Below are positions 8,702-17,396 of a stretch of 64,000 bases of DNA, piece after piece (the stretch's first letter is position 1; every line of letters starts with the position of its first letter). The DNA comes from Coriobacteriaceae bacterium (lineage in GTDB: Bacteria; Actinomycetota; Coriobacteriia; Coriobacteriales; Coriobacteriaceae): contig CADFMD010000010.1 in the NCBI GenBank assembly GCA_902835305.1, positions 6,483-70,482 of the forward strand. Direction: 5' to 3'. The translations under genes and the position numbers were made by a program. Under the pieces are notes generated by a model, which ran no database searches, was not told where the DNA came from, and saw only the letters and a program-made list of their open reading frames with translations.

Positions 8702-9571
8702 TTACTCGCCACGGACCAGACGGTCAAAGGCAACGACGGTAATGGTGTCGCCGAGCTCCTTGGAGACCTGCTCAGCGTACTTCTTGATGGTGAGGGAGCT
8801 GTCCTTGATGAACTCCTGCTCGGTGAGCACGGACTGCTTGTAGAACTTCTCCAGACGGCCGACAGCCATCTTCTCCTGGATAGCCTCGGGCTTGCCGGAC
8901 TCGGCAGCCTGGGCCATGTAGATCTGCTTCTCGTGCTCGACGGTCTCGGCCGGAACCTGATCGCGGGTGGCGCAGATCGGTGCGACGGCGGCAACCTGAA
9001 GGGCAACGTCGTGAGCGAAGGTCTTGAAGGACTCAGCCTGAGCGGTCTCGGCCTTCTCGAAAGCAAACTCGACGAGGACGCCGATCTTACCACCCATGTG
9101 GATGTAAGAAGCGAGCGCGCCGTTCTCGGCCTTGCGGGCAGCGAAGCGGGAGATCTTCATGTTCTCGCCCATGATGTGAATCATCTCGGTGAGCTCGGAG
9201 GAAACGGTCTCCTCGCCCATCGGCTTCTCGAGCAGAGCGTCGACGTCAGCAGGCTCGGTGGTAGCGACAACCTCAGCGACCTTGGAAGCAAAGCCAGTGA
9301 ACTTGGCGTTGGAGCCAACGAAGTCGGTCTCGCAGGAGAGCTCGAGCAGAGCGCCGGTCTTGCCATCCTCGGAGACGAACGCGGCGACAGCGCCCTCGTT
9401 GGTCTCACGGCCAGCCTTCTTGGCAGCCTTGGCAAGGCCGTTCTTACGCAGAACGTCGACAGCGGCGTCCATGTCGCCGTCAGCCTCGACGAGAGCCTTC
9501 TTGCACTCCATCATCGGGGAGTCGGTCATCTCGCGGAGCTGCTTGACCATAGCGGCGGTAATCTGGGCCAT
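8702..9571 (-). CDS. tsf: Translation elongation factor Ts
   Basis: Nucleotide exchange factor that releases GDP from EF-Tu. The N-terminal UBA-like domain and the EF-Tu-binding segment read MTDSPMMECKKALVEADGD, where most EF-Ts proteins have TGAGMMDCKKAL. The core repeats the ELSCETDFVGSN motif. The start is the ATG with AAAGGA at good spacing; an in-frame start five codons earlier has no ribosome binding site. This gives 289 residues. It is co-transcribed with rpsB, as in nearly all bacteria. Confidence 0.97.
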   Translation of the reverse strand: MAQITAAMVKQLREMTDSPMMECKKALVEADGDMDAAVDVLRKNGLAKAAKKAGRETNEGAVAAFVSEDGKTGALLELSCETDFVGSNAKFTGFASKVAEVVATTEPADVDALLEKPMGEETVSSELTEMIHIMGENMKISRFAARKAENGALASYIHMGGKIGVLVEFAFEKAETAQAESFKTFAHDVALQVAAVAPICATRDQVPAETVEHEKQIYMAQAAESGKPEAIQEKMAVGRLEKFYKQSVLTEQEFIKDSSLTIKKYAEQVSKELGDTITVVAFDRLVRGE

Positions 9572-9616
9572 TGTGGTTCCTTTCAAAGAGATGAAAAAGA
9601 ATTAACTAAGACTGAT

Positions 9617-10345
9617 TTACTCGGCCTTGGGCTCAGCGGCCATCTCGGCCTCGGAGACCTGCTCCTTGCCGGAGCCAGCGAGGCAGGCGTCAGCCATGAG
9701 CTCGCACATAAGGGTGACAGCAGAGATAGCGTCATCGTTGCAGGGGATGCCGTACTCGACCTCGTCGGGATCGGAGTTGGTGTCGATCAGAGCGACGACG
9801 GGGATGTTCAGGCGCTGAGCCTCCTTGATGGCGTTCTCCTCGCGCTTGGTGTCGATGACGAAGAGAGCCTGGGGCAGACCCTTCATGTCGCGGGCGCCAC
9901 CGAGGTTGGTCTGGAGCTTGGTGAGCTCCTTGCCGAGAACAGCCTGCTCCTTCTTGGGCAGAACAGCCATGCGGCCGTCCTCGACCATGGCCTCGAGCTC
10001 CTCCATGCGGTTGATGCGGGAGCGGATGGTGACGAAGTTGGTCAACATGCCGCCGAGCCAACGCTGGTTGATGTAAGGCATGTTGGCGCGCTCAGCAGCG
10101 TTCTTGACGGCCTCCTGAGCCTGCTTCTTGGTGCCGACGAACAGCACGTTGCCGCCCTTGGCGACGTTCTTGACGAAGGTGTAGGCCTGGTCGGCGTCGA
10201 GGATGGTCTGCTTGAGGTCGAGGATGTAGATGCCGTTGCGCTCACCGAAGATGAACGGCTTCATCTTGGGGTTCCAGCGACGGGTCTGGTGACCGAAGTG
10301 GCAGCCGGCCTCGAGCAGGGTGCGGATATTAATCTTGGTAGCCAT
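9617..10345 (-). CDS. rpsB: 30S ribosomal protein S2
   Basis: Small-subunit protein S2 of 242 residues. GCHFGHQTRRWNPKMK near the N-terminus and the IDTKREENAIKEA and IDTNSDPD segments are family hallmarks. The C-terminal 25 residues are Ala/Glu-rich. AGGAGG lies six bases before the ATG. A promoter about 145 bases upstream leaves a long leader, where autoregulation by S2 would be plausible but is not shown. Confidence 0.98.
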   Translation of the reverse strand: MATKINIRTLLEAGCHFGHQTRRWNPKMKPFIFGERNGIYILDLKQTILDADQAYTFVKNVAKGGNVLFVGTKKQAQEAVKNAAERANMPYINQRWLGGMLTNFVTIRSRINRMEELEAMVEDGRMAVLPKKEQAVLGKELTKLQTNLGGARDMKGLPQALFVIDTKREENAIKEAQRLNIPVVALIDTNSDPDEVEYGIPCNDDAISAVTLMCELMADACLAGSGKEQVSEAEMAAEPKAE

Positions 10346-10486
10346 GTTAAACCTCCTGTGGTTTGCCTCCGCGCGGGGTCATCCTCCAAAACCAACCCGG
10401 ACATGTGCTACCAAAGCCCGGGCACCACGGTATGAAGTAGCCGCGCGTGCGTGATAAAAACATGTTGCCGTGAAGCAACCCGATGA

Positions 10487-10515
10487 ATGATAGCAGGAAT
10501 GCTTCTTCATGCCAA
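10487..10515 (-). promoter_or_regulatory. Predicted promoter of rpsB-tsf
   Basis: On the minus strand, TTGGCA and TATCAT are separated by exactly 17 bases. The predicted transcript has a leader of about 135 bases before rpsB. Within it, inverted CCCGG and CCGGG segments could fold. This is a sequence-only prediction. Confidence 0.7.
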
Positions 10516-10564
10516 CCCGCAATCAAAACCACACACCTTAGTGCGGCGCGGGACGTCCCAGCCA

Positions 10565-11407
10565 CTATTCGCCTCGGGGATGGGCTTGAGCCACGGCACG
10601 TTTGAGCCGATCGGGTGTGAGATGCGTGTAGATCTGCGTCGTGGACAGGCTCGCATGACCCAGCAGCTCTTGAACCGAGCGCAGGTCCGCGCCGCCCTCG
10701 AGCAAGTCGGTCGCAAAGGTATGGCGCATCGCATGCGGGGCGATGTCGGCCGGAATGCCGGCGAGCGTCGCCAACATATGAAACCGCCGCCTGAGTATGG
10801 CGGCACTCATGCGATTACCGCGCGCCGATATAAGCAGCGGATGCGGCCCGGTAGCGGGGTCACGACGCTTTGCCTGAGCGAGCAACTCCGGCCTCCCCTC
10901 CTCAATATAGAGACGCGTCGCCTCGAGCGCACGACGATACAGAGGGACGATACGTTCTTTGCTCCCCTTGCCCCACAGGCGCAGCGTGCGTTCGGACCTC
11001 GCAATGGACTCCACATTGAGTGCTGCGAGCTCAGAGATACGGGCGCCCGAGGCATAGAGCAGCTCGAGCATCGCCGCATCGCGCAGTCCCGCGGGTGTTG
11101 AGGTATCAGGCGTCTTGAGCAGCGCCTCCACCTGTTGGGTCGTCAGCACACCGGGTAGATCGCGCGGGAGCTTGGGCGAGGAAATTGCCGAGACCACATC
11201 GCCCTCCACGACCCCCTCGGCAGCCATCCATCGATAGAGCGATCGGATAGCCGACAGATGCGCCGCAAGCGTTCGGGGAGCCACCTGCTCACGCGAAAGC
11301 TCCGCAAGATAGCGGCGAATGGTGCGCACGTCGGCAGCGAAAGCATCGATATCCTCGCGCTCGCACCAGGCAGCAAAGCGCTCCAGCCTCGAGCCGTAGG
11401 CCGTCAC
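10565..11407 (-). CDS. xerC: XerC-like tyrosine recombinase
   Basis: Site-specific tyrosine recombinase, probably for chromosome dimer resolution. The catalytic residues are visible: Arg in YASGARISELAAL, Lys in GKGSKERIVPL, the HxxR of HAMRHTFATDLLEGG, His in LLGHASLSTTQ, and Tyr in IYTH. The GTG start given here cuts off conserved N-terminal residues: the same frame stays open upstream and reads DSFIAYISRVEGLSPNTV, which belongs to the XerC core-binding domain. However, no ATG, GTG or TTG occurs in that extension, only an ATA and a CTG, with GGAGG nine bases before the ATA. The true 5' end is therefore probably near position 11,485. It is the last gene of the rplS-xerC cluster. Confidence 0.88.
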   Translation of the reverse strand: MTAYGSRLERFAAWCEREDIDAFAADVRTIRRYLAELSREQVAPRTLAAHLSAIRSLYRWMAAEGVVEGDVVSAISSPKLPRDLPGVLTTQQVEALLKTPDTSTPAGLRDAAMLELLYASGARISELAALNVESIARSERTLRLWGKGSKERIVPLYRRALEATRLYIEEGRPELLAQAKRRDPATGPHPLLISARGNRMSAAILRRRFHMLATLAGIPADIAPHAMRHTFATDLLEGGADLRSVQELLGHASLSTTQIYTHLTPDRLKRAVAQAHPRGE

Positions 11408-11481
11408 CGTGTTGGGAGAAAGTCCCTCGACACGTGAGATATAGGCGATAAACGAGTCGACGGTATCGTACAGGTCAAAGG

Positions 11482-12819
11482 CTATGACCGGTCGCCTCCA
11501 AACAGATCAGGACGAGTGGCCAGATAGGCATCAAGGGCCTCGAGCGCACGGTCCGCATAGGCCTGGTAGCGGTCGCGCTTGCTGCGGCGCTTACCATCCT
11601 CGAGTGGCGGCACCAGGCCAAAGTTGACATGCATAGGCTGATAGCCCACGGTGGCAGGATCGGTCGCATAGCCCACGAGCGCACCCAGGGCGCCCACGCG
11701 CGGCAACTCGACGCCCGCGACACCGATAGCCTCGGCATGGGTGTTGAGCGCCGCGAGCAGACCGGTCGCCACGGCTTCCATGTACCCCTCGGTGCCGGTG
11801 ATCTGACCGGCCAGGCGCACGCCGGTACCGGGCACGGCAAAGGTGCCATCGAGCACGTGCGGGGCGTCGACAAAGGTATTGCGGTGCATGACACCGTAGC
11901 GGAAGAACTCAGCGTTCTCCAGGCCCGGCACCATATGGAAGACGCGCTTCTGCTCGCCAAAGGTCAGGTTCGTCTGGAAGCCCACCAGGTTATAGGCGGT
12001 CTTCTCCTTGTTCTCGGCACGCAGCTGAATCGCCGCCCAGGGGCGACGTCCGGTACGCGGGTCGGTGAGGCCGACGGGCTTCATGGCGCCAAAGCGAATG
12101 GCGTCCTTGCCGGTGCGCGCAACTTCCTCGGCAGGCTGGCAGGCCTGGAACAGATCGCCGCCCTCAAAGTCTTTGAGCACCACGCGGTCGGCCGTGGTAA
12201 GTGCCTCGATAAAGGCCTCGTACTCCTCCTTGTTGAGCGGAGCGTTGAGATAGTCGCCGCTCCCCTGCTCCTCGTAGCGCGACTGCGAAAACAGCACGTC
12301 CATATCGAGCGTGGAGGCATCGACGATCGGCGCCGCGGCATCGAAGAACGCAAGGGCGTCGCCACCGACGAGCTTCATGACCTCTTCGCTCAGAGCCGGT
12401 GAACACAGCGGGCCCGCGGCAATGACCACGTGGCCCTCGGGAATCTGCGTGACCTCGCCGTGCACGACCTCGATATTGGGACGGGCGGCAACCTCGGCCT
12501 CGACAAGCTCGGAAAACTTGACGCGGTCGACCGCCAGGGCACCGCCAGCGGGAACAGCCGCGCGATGGGCGCAATCGAGCAGGACTGAACCCATGCGCTC
12601 AAGCTCGGCCTTCAGCAAACCAGCCGCGGAATCCGGACGGGTCGACTTAAACGAATTGGAGCAGACGAGCTCTGCCAAGTGATCGGTATGGTGGGCCGGG
12701 GAGCTAACCTGGGGGCGCATCTCGCACAGCTTAACGGCAAAACCGCGGTCTGCCAGCTGGATCGCGCATTCCGAACCCGCCAGACCGCCACCGATAACCG
12801 TCACCTGATCAAACAGCAT
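11482..12819 (-). CDS. trmFO: Folate/FAD-dependent tRNA (uracil-54) C5-methyltransferase
   Basis: Flavoenzyme that methylates U54 in the tRNA T-loop using methylene-tetrahydrofolate. The FAD-binding motif VIGGGLAGSECAIQLADRG is at the N-terminus, and AELVCSNSFKS, FQACQPAEEVARTG and GQITGTEGYMEA are TrmFO signatures. Length is 445 residues. The ATG has AAAGG nine bases upstream; the in-frame TTG two codons earlier is too close to it. In many Gram-positives the order is dprA-topA-trmFO-xerC; here topA is absent between dprA and trmFO. Confidence 0.96.
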   Translation of the reverse strand: MLFDQVTVIGGGLAGSECAIQLADRGFAVKLCEMRPQVSSPAHHTDHLAELVCSNSFKSTRPDSAAGLLKAELERMGSVLLDCAHRAAVPAGGALAVDRVKFSELVEAEVAARPNIEVVHGEVTQIPEGHVVIAAGPLCSPALSEEVMKLVGGDALAFFDAAAPIVDASTLDMDVLFSQSRYEEQGSGDYLNAPLNKEEYEAFIEALTTADRVVLKDFEGGDLFQACQPAEEVARTGKDAIRFGAMKPVGLTDPRTGRRPWAAIQLRAENKEKTAYNLVGFQTNLTFGEQKRVFHMVPGLENAEFFRYGVMHRNTFVDAPHVLDGTFAVPGTGVRLAGQITGTEGYMEAVATGLLAALNTHAEAIGVAGVELPRVGALGALVGYATDPATVGYQPMHVNFGLVPPLEDGKRRSKRDRYQAYADRALEALDAYLATRPDLFGGDRS

Positions 12820-12833
12820 CTGCAAACACCTTT

Positions 12834-13769
12834 CTAATTGACATGTTTTCCATTGTGACCGAAGGGTGTCTGGGCGTGAAGGGCAAACTTGGAGGGCGCA
12901 TACCTTCCATCCATCATGCGCTCGATAAGACCCTCGAGCTCAAGCGAACCCAGGAGCTTAAGTACGCCGACGGCATCGAGCGAGACGAGCGCCGCGATGT
13001 CGTCGACCTTGAGCGGAGAGGCGATGAGCGCATGCATCACGGTCTGCTGTGTTGAATCCAGGTCGGCAATGCCAGGAGCATCGGGGCGCGAGTAGCGCAG
13101 GGTGCCGTAGATGCGTGAGATAGCCATCTCGATAGATTCCTCGTCGATGATGCAGCAGGCACCGTTCGCAATGAGGTAATTCGTGCCACGCGACTCGGGC
13201 GATAGGATCGACCCCGGCACGACAAGAAGTTCGCGCCCCAAATCCATAGCAGCCTCGGCTGTAGAAAACGTTCCGGAAGGCATACCCGCCTCGGAAACAA
13301 AGAGGGCTTGCGACAGGGCCGCGATCACGCGATTGCGGCGCGGAAAGGCAAACTTGCGCGGACCCATGCCCCACGGAGAGATCGACACGACCGCGCCACC
13401 CGTATCGAGCGTGCGCATAATAAGCCCCGCGCTCGAACGCGGGTAGACCACGTCGGCGCCCGTCCCCAGCACCACGACGTGTTTGCCGCCGGCGTTGACC
13501 GCAGCCCAACCCGAGGCCTGGTCACAACCGACCGCGCCGCCCGAAACTACCGTCACTCCCGCCTCGACCGCCACCTTTGCCGCAAGCTCTGCCACGGCAA
13601 GACCATACGGCGAGGCCTTGCGCGCGCCGATGATGGAGAGCGCGGGTGTCGAAAGCACCTCGGGGTTGCCGCGCACATAGAGCGTCTGGGGTACATCAGA
13701 AAGCTCCAAAACGGTCTCGGGATACAACGCATCACCTGGATGCAGCTCAAAGGTTCCCTCGGCTATCAT
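12834..13769 (-). CDS. dprA: DNA processing protein DprA/Smf
   Basis: Rossmann-fold protein that loads RecA on incoming single-stranded DNA during transformation. IIGARKASPYGLAVAELA, VVSGGAVGCDQASG and PRRNRVIAALSQALFVSEA are the family core. The C-terminal 70 residues look like the winged-helix domain (VDDIAALVSLDAVGVLKLLGSLEL). The ATG overlaps the comM stop by four bases and has AAGGAGG just upstream. The adjacency to comM and yraN is typical. No pilus or uptake genes are visible here, so natural competence is not demonstrated. Confidence 0.95.
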   Translation of the reverse strand: MIAEGTFELHPGDALYPETVLELSDVPQTLYVRGNPEVLSTPALSIIGARKASPYGLAVAELAAKVAVEAGVTVVSGGAVGCDQASGWAAVNAGGKHVVVLGTGADVVYPRSSAGLIMRTLDTGGAVVSISPWGMGPRKFAFPRRNRVIAALSQALFVSEAGMPSGTFSTAEAAMDLGRELLVVPGSILSPESRGTNYLIANGACCIIDEESIEMAISRIYGTLRYSRPDAPGIADLDSTQQTVMHALIASPLKVDDIAALVSLDAVGVLKLLGSLELEGLIERMMDGRYAPSKFALHAQTPFGHNGKHVN

Positions 13770-15289
13770 TGGTCCCTCCTTCCCTGGTACATCGCCGCCT
13801 CGAGCACATGGTCCTGCGTCACCTGCTCGCTCTCGGCGACGTCAGCGATTGTACGCGCGATGCGCACCAGGCGCACGATGCCGCGGCCCGTGAGATGCGT
13901 GCGTTTGGACAGGCCGAGTACGCATTTCTCGGCAGCATCATCGAGCTCAAAGGTCGAAACGACGCCGTCAATAGACCGTGTCTCGTCATCCTCGGCCTCG
14001 GCATCCGCATCGTCCATACGGGATTCGCGCCAGGCGCGAAAGGCGCGACCGCGCACAACGTAGTCACGCAACTCGGCCGACGACATACCCTCCGCACCCT
14101 CGATAATCACTTGGGGGTCGGGACGGGTCACGTCGATCATCATGTCGATACGGTCGGCCAAAGGACCGCGCAGTTTAGACCGATAGCGCTCGACCATCGC
14201 CGCTGAGCAGCGACACGGTACCTCGCGATCGCCCATAAAACCGCAGGGGCAGGGATTGCTCGCAGCCAGCAGCTGAAAGCGCGACGGGAAGGTAAAGGCC
14301 CCGTCGACGCGTACGATCCTCACATAGCCGCGCTCGATGGGCTGACGCAGCGTCTGCAGCACACCCGTGGGAAACTCGGCAAGCTCGTCCAAAAAGAGCA
14401 CGCCGCCATGAGCAAGGCTGATCTCACCCGGGTGCACCGGGCGCCCACCGCCGATAAGACCTGCGGTCGAAATACTGTGATGGGGACTGCGGAAGGGCCG
14501 GTGCCCCGCCAACAAGCCATCAATGTTCTCACCCAAAACCGAATGGATGCACAGCGCCGCCTGTTGATCCTCAACGGAAAGCTCGGGCAGGATGCCGGTC
14601 ATACGACGCGCGAGCATCGTCTTGCCCGATCCCGGGGACCCGATCATGAGCAAGCCGAGTTCTCCTGCCGCCGCAAGCGCCATGCCGCGTTTAGCGACTT
14701 CCTGCCCCAGCACGTCGGCATAGTCGAGCTCAGGCTCAAAGGTCGCCTCGACGCCCTCGGAATCCAGATAGTGCCGAGCCGCCTCGCCCATGCCATGGGC
14801 AAGCCGAGACAAATGATCGATAAAGCCGCAATCCACGCCCGCGAGTGGCACATGCTGGTCGGACCTGCCGGCGATAAAAGACAGCCCCATGTCGCGAGCC
14901 AATAGCTGAAACGCCACCTCGCCCTTGACAGGAAGCACCGTACCGTCCAAGCCAAGCTCGCCGGCGATAAGGCAGCGATCGAGGTTGTCACGGGGAATCT
15001 GACCATCGGCCGCTAGAACCGCGATGGCGATGGGCAGGTCAAAGCCGCTACCGGTCTTGCGGATATCGCCGGGTGCCAGGTTAACGGTAATGCCCGAGCG
15101 CGGGATCTCAAAGCCGGCCGAGCGCATGGCGCACCGGATACGCCCGCGCGACTCCATCACCTCCATACTCGGAATGCCGAGCATCTGGATGCCCGGAACG
15201 CCGCCGGCAAGCGAGACCTCGACCGTGACGTGAATCGCCTCGACGCCACGGATGCAGGCCGCGTGAACGGCAAACGTCTCGAACGCCAT
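13766..15289 (-). CDS. comM: ComM-like Mg-chelatase family AAA+ ATPase
   Basis: AAA+ helicase-like protein; ComM promotes branch migration during integration of transforming DNA. An N-terminal Lon-protease-like domain (EVSLAGGVPGIQMLG, FDLPIAIAVLAADG) is followed by Walker A GSPGSGKTMLARRM, Walker B GGVLFLDELAEF and the ChlI-type segment NPCPCGFMGD. A C-terminal helical domain follows. The ATG chosen overlaps the yraN stop by one base (TGATG). It gives 507 residues, essentially the length of E. coli ComM, and excludes an upstream extension that shadows yraN. Confidence 0.95.
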   Translation of the reverse strand: MAFETFAVHAACIRGVEAIHVTVEVSLAGGVPGIQMLGIPSMEVMESRGRIRCAMRSAGFEIPRSGITVNLAPGDIRKTGSGFDLPIAIAVLAADGQIPRDNLDRCLIAGELGLDGTVLPVKGEVAFQLLARDMGLSFIAGRSDQHVPLAGVDCGFIDHLSRLAHGMGEAARHYLDSEGVEATFEPELDYADVLGQEVAKRGMALAAAGELGLLMIGSPGSGKTMLARRMTGILPELSVEDQQAALCIHSVLGENIDGLLAGHRPFRSPHHSISTAGLIGGGRPVHPGEISLAHGGVLFLDELAEFPTGVLQTLRQPIERGYVRIVRVDGAFTFPSRFQLLAASNPCPCGFMGDREVPCRCSAAMVERYRSKLRGPLADRIDMMIDVTRPDPQVIIEGAEGMSSAELRDYVVRGRAFRAWRESRMDDADAEAEDDETRSIDGVVSTFELDDAAEKCVLGLSKRTHLTGRGIVRLVRIARTIADVAESEQVTQDHVLEAAMYQGRRDQ

Positions 15290-15774
15290 CACGACACCTG
15301 CCAATCGAACGCGTTGTACTGGTGCTCGATCTCGGCGATATGCCCGCCGCGAATGGTGACGCCCACGGCATCGAAGCGAATCGCCTTGAGCGGATAATGC
15401 TCCATGAGATAGCAACTTGCGATGCGGCGGTAGCGGCGTTGCTTTTGGGCGTCCACGGCCTCCTCGGGAAAGACCCGCGTGCTGCAATCCAGTGCGACGC
15501 GTCTGGTCTTGACCTCGGCCATCACCACGACATCGTCGAGCTCATCGAGCAGCACCAGATCGGCCTCGCCCTCGGAGCAACGATAACCCTGCTCCAGCAA
15601 GGTGTAGCCGCGCTCGTTAAAGTAGTCGATGGTGATCAGCTCGCCCAGCATGCCCAGCTCGCGGGGACTGAGTCCCTTGATAAACTCGGGCGTCATCGCC
15701 CCGCAGTCGAGCTCGCCGTTTTCCCAACGCTCCTTGATCTGCTGCGTCTTGCTCTTTTTGCTTGCGGCACTCAT
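15289..15774 (-). CDS. UPF0102 (YraN-like) putative endonuclease
   Basis: Small nuclease-fold protein of unknown role, commonly next to rnhB. The PD-(D/E)xK-like core is recognisable as GELITIDYFNERGYTLLEQ, GEADLVLLDE and VVMAEVKTR. Typical members have about 120 residues; this one has 161 because of an N-terminal extension of about 45 residues rich in Lys and Gln. The ATG has AAGGAG five bases upstream; the frame is open further but without a ribosome binding site. It overlaps comM by one base. Confidence 0.88.
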   Translation of the reverse strand: MSAASKKSKTQQIKERWENGELDCGAMTPEFIKGLSPRELGMLGELITIDYFNERGYTLLEQGYRCSEGEADLVLLDELDDVVVMAEVKTRRVALDCSTRVFPEEAVDAQKQRRYRRIASCYLMEHYPLKAIRFDAVGVTIRGGHIAEIEHQYNAFDWQVS

Positions 15775-15871
15775 GGGGTCTCCTTTCCCGCACACTGCAT
15801 TGCCCCGATGATGAGGGCACCTTTCATGCGGGTAAGTACCGGAAGCAAACCAAAAGCTGACCAAATGCCGT

Positions 15872-15914
15872 CAAAAAACGGGCCGTACGCAGCAATGCTG
15901 TTGCATACGGCCCG
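15872..15914 (-). terminator. Terminator between rnhB and yraN
   Basis: On the minus strand CGGGCCGTA pairs with TACGGCCCG, extended by an inner GCAACAGCATTGC-like hairpin, and is followed by TTTTTTG. It lies 50 bases after the rnhB stop, so yraN-comM-dprA-trmFO-xerC either relies on read-through or starts from its own promoter. Confidence 0.85.
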
Positions 15915-15963
15915 CTACCAGCAGGTTTATAAAACCCCTGAGGTCCCTGTCTCCACAATTGAC

Positions 15964-16752
15964 CTAGAAAAGGCGCTCAGTCTGCAGAAAGTTTCCGCAA
16001 AAGCTCACGCGGTGCAGTGGACAAAGTCCATGTTTGCGAATGGCCTCGATGTGCTCGGGGCTTGCGTAGCCTTTCGATTCGGCCAAATGGTACTCGGGAT
16101 ACTCGGCATCGTACTCGACCATCATCTCATCACGCGTGACCTTGGCCATGATGGACGCCGCGGCGATACAGGCGATCTTGGCATCGCCCTTCACCACGTC
16201 GCGCTCGTTGGGAACGGCGCCCAAGGGGTTACCGTCCATAAGCACGCAATCGGGCTCGAGCCCCGTATCGGCCACGGCGCCCGCGACAGCGGCTCGAATG
16301 GCGCGGGCCATGCCCATCTCATCGATATCCTTAGGCGCGATATGGCAAAAACCAATTGCCGTCGCCACCTCGGCAATCTTCACTGAGAGCAACTCGCGGC
16401 GCGCCGGCGTGAGCTTTTTGGAATCGTTGATGCCCCAGACGCGTGGCTCCATAGGAAGGCAGACGGCGCATACCGTCAAAGGACCGGCCACCGATCCGCG
16501 ACCCACCTCGTCGACACCAACGACTACCCCATCGCCGCCAAGCTCATGCATAAGCTCGTACATGTCATTGACGCGCTCGCGCTCGGCAAGTTCCTTGGCA
16601 TGGCGCTTAAGAGCACGCTCGCAAGCCTTGATCACCTGCTGGCGCGGGTCCTCGCGATAATGCTCCACGAGGGCGGGGATCTCCTCAAACGTAGCGCTCG
16701 CCAACTCACCGGCAACCTGCGATGCCGAAACCGAGCTCGTCATATTGGCCAT
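15964..16752 (-). CDS. rnhB: Ribonuclease HII
   Basis: Removes ribonucleotides embedded in DNA and RNA-DNA hybrids. The catalytic core starts at GVDEVGRGSVAGP (Asp and Glu of the active site), with NDSKKLTPARRE, DGN and ACIAAASIMAKVTRD following. About 85 residues precede the core; a similar N-terminal extension is known in Bacillus RNase HII. The ATG has AAGGAGG seven bases upstream, giving 262 residues. A terminator stem ends only about 30 bases before the start codon. Confidence 0.96.
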   Translation of the reverse strand: MANMTSSVSASQVAGELASATFEEIPALVEHYREDPRQQVIKACERALKRHAKELAERERVNDMYELMHELGGDGVVVGVDEVGRGSVAGPLTVCAVCLPMEPRVWGINDSKKLTPARRELLSVKIAEVATAIGFCHIAPKDIDEMGMARAIRAAVAGAVADTGLEPDCVLMDGNPLGAVPNERDVVKGDAKIACIAAASIMAKVTRDEMMVEYDAEYPEYHLAESKGYASPEHIEAIRKHGLCPLHRVSFCGNFLQTERLF

Positions 16753-16781
16753 ACCAGGCCCTCCTTGCATGCAAATCAGAT

Positions 16782-16811
16782 AAAAAGAAGGGCCACCCGA
16801 AGGTGACCCTT
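16782..16811 (-). terminator. Terminator after rplS
   Basis: On the minus strand AAGGGTCACC pairs across a TTCG tetraloop with GGTGGCCCTT (one G-U pair) and is followed by CTTTTTAT. It separates rplS from rnhB. Confidence 0.88.
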
Positions 16812-16845
16812 GTGTCCAAACGAGTGGACAGACGCTGCGATCTTC

Positions 16846-17187
16846 TTAGCGCTTCTCGGGGATGCGAGCAGCCTTGCCCACCTTGTCGCGGAGGTAGTAC
16901 AGCTTGGCGCGACGGACGCGACCATGACGAACGACCTCGAGCTTGGCGATCTTGGGGCTGTGAAGCGGGAAGGTACGCTCAACACCGACACCGAAGGACA
17001 TCTTGCGGACGGTGAAGGTCTCGCGGGCACCGGCGCCGGCCATGCGGATGACGTCGCCCTGGAAGACCTGAATGCGCTCGCGGTCGCCTTCCTTAATGCG
17101 GTAGTGAACCTTGACGTTGTCGGCGACGCGAACCTGAGGAATGTCCTCGCGGATCTGCTGACGCTCGATTGCGCGGATGTAATCCAT
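16846..17187 (-). CDS. rplS: 50S ribosomal protein L19
   Basis: Large-subunit protein at the subunit interface. FQGDVIRMAGAGARETFTVRK, GVGVERTFPLHSP and RAKLYYLRDKVGKAARI match L19 across its 113 residues. The ATG has AAGGA seven bases upstream; an in-frame TTG two codons earlier is too close to the Shine-Dalgarno. It has its own promoter and terminator, unlike the common trmD-rplS arrangement; trmD is 8 kb away here. Confidence 0.97.
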   Translation of the reverse strand: MDYIRAIERQQIREDIPQVRVADNVKVHYRIKEGDRERIQVFQGDVIRMAGAGARETFTVRKMSFGVGVERTFPLHSPKIAKLEVVRHGRVRRAKLYYLRDKVGKAARIPEKR

Positions 17188-17256
17188 GTGCAATTCCTTA
17201 CTCTTCTAGAGGTGCCGTACCACCTTGGCCGGCACGTAGTTGAACAAACGTATTCG

Positions 17257-17284
17257 AGTATACACGCGCGGGTTTCTGCTGCAA
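17257..17284 (-). promoter_or_regulatory. Predicted promoter of rplS
   Basis: On the minus strand TTGCAG and TATACT are separated by 16 bases (or CTTGCA by 17). The predicted leader is about 65 bases. Confidence 0.65.
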
Positions 17285-17323
17285 GAACATTTTTTCACGC
17301 AGACAAAAAGACAAAACCCGCAC

Positions 17324-17358
17324 ATGATAACCGCCCGTCTCACGAATGAGACGGGCGG
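17324..17358 (-). terminator. Terminator after ppdK
   Basis: CCGCCCGTCTC and GAGACGGGCGG form an 11-base-pair stem with a six-base loop about 40 bases after the ppdK stop. The minus-strand tail is only weakly U-rich (TTATCAT). Confidence 0.7.
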
Positions 17359-17396
17359 CATGAAGGGGGCTACGCTAGGCGTCTAAACCCAAAACG

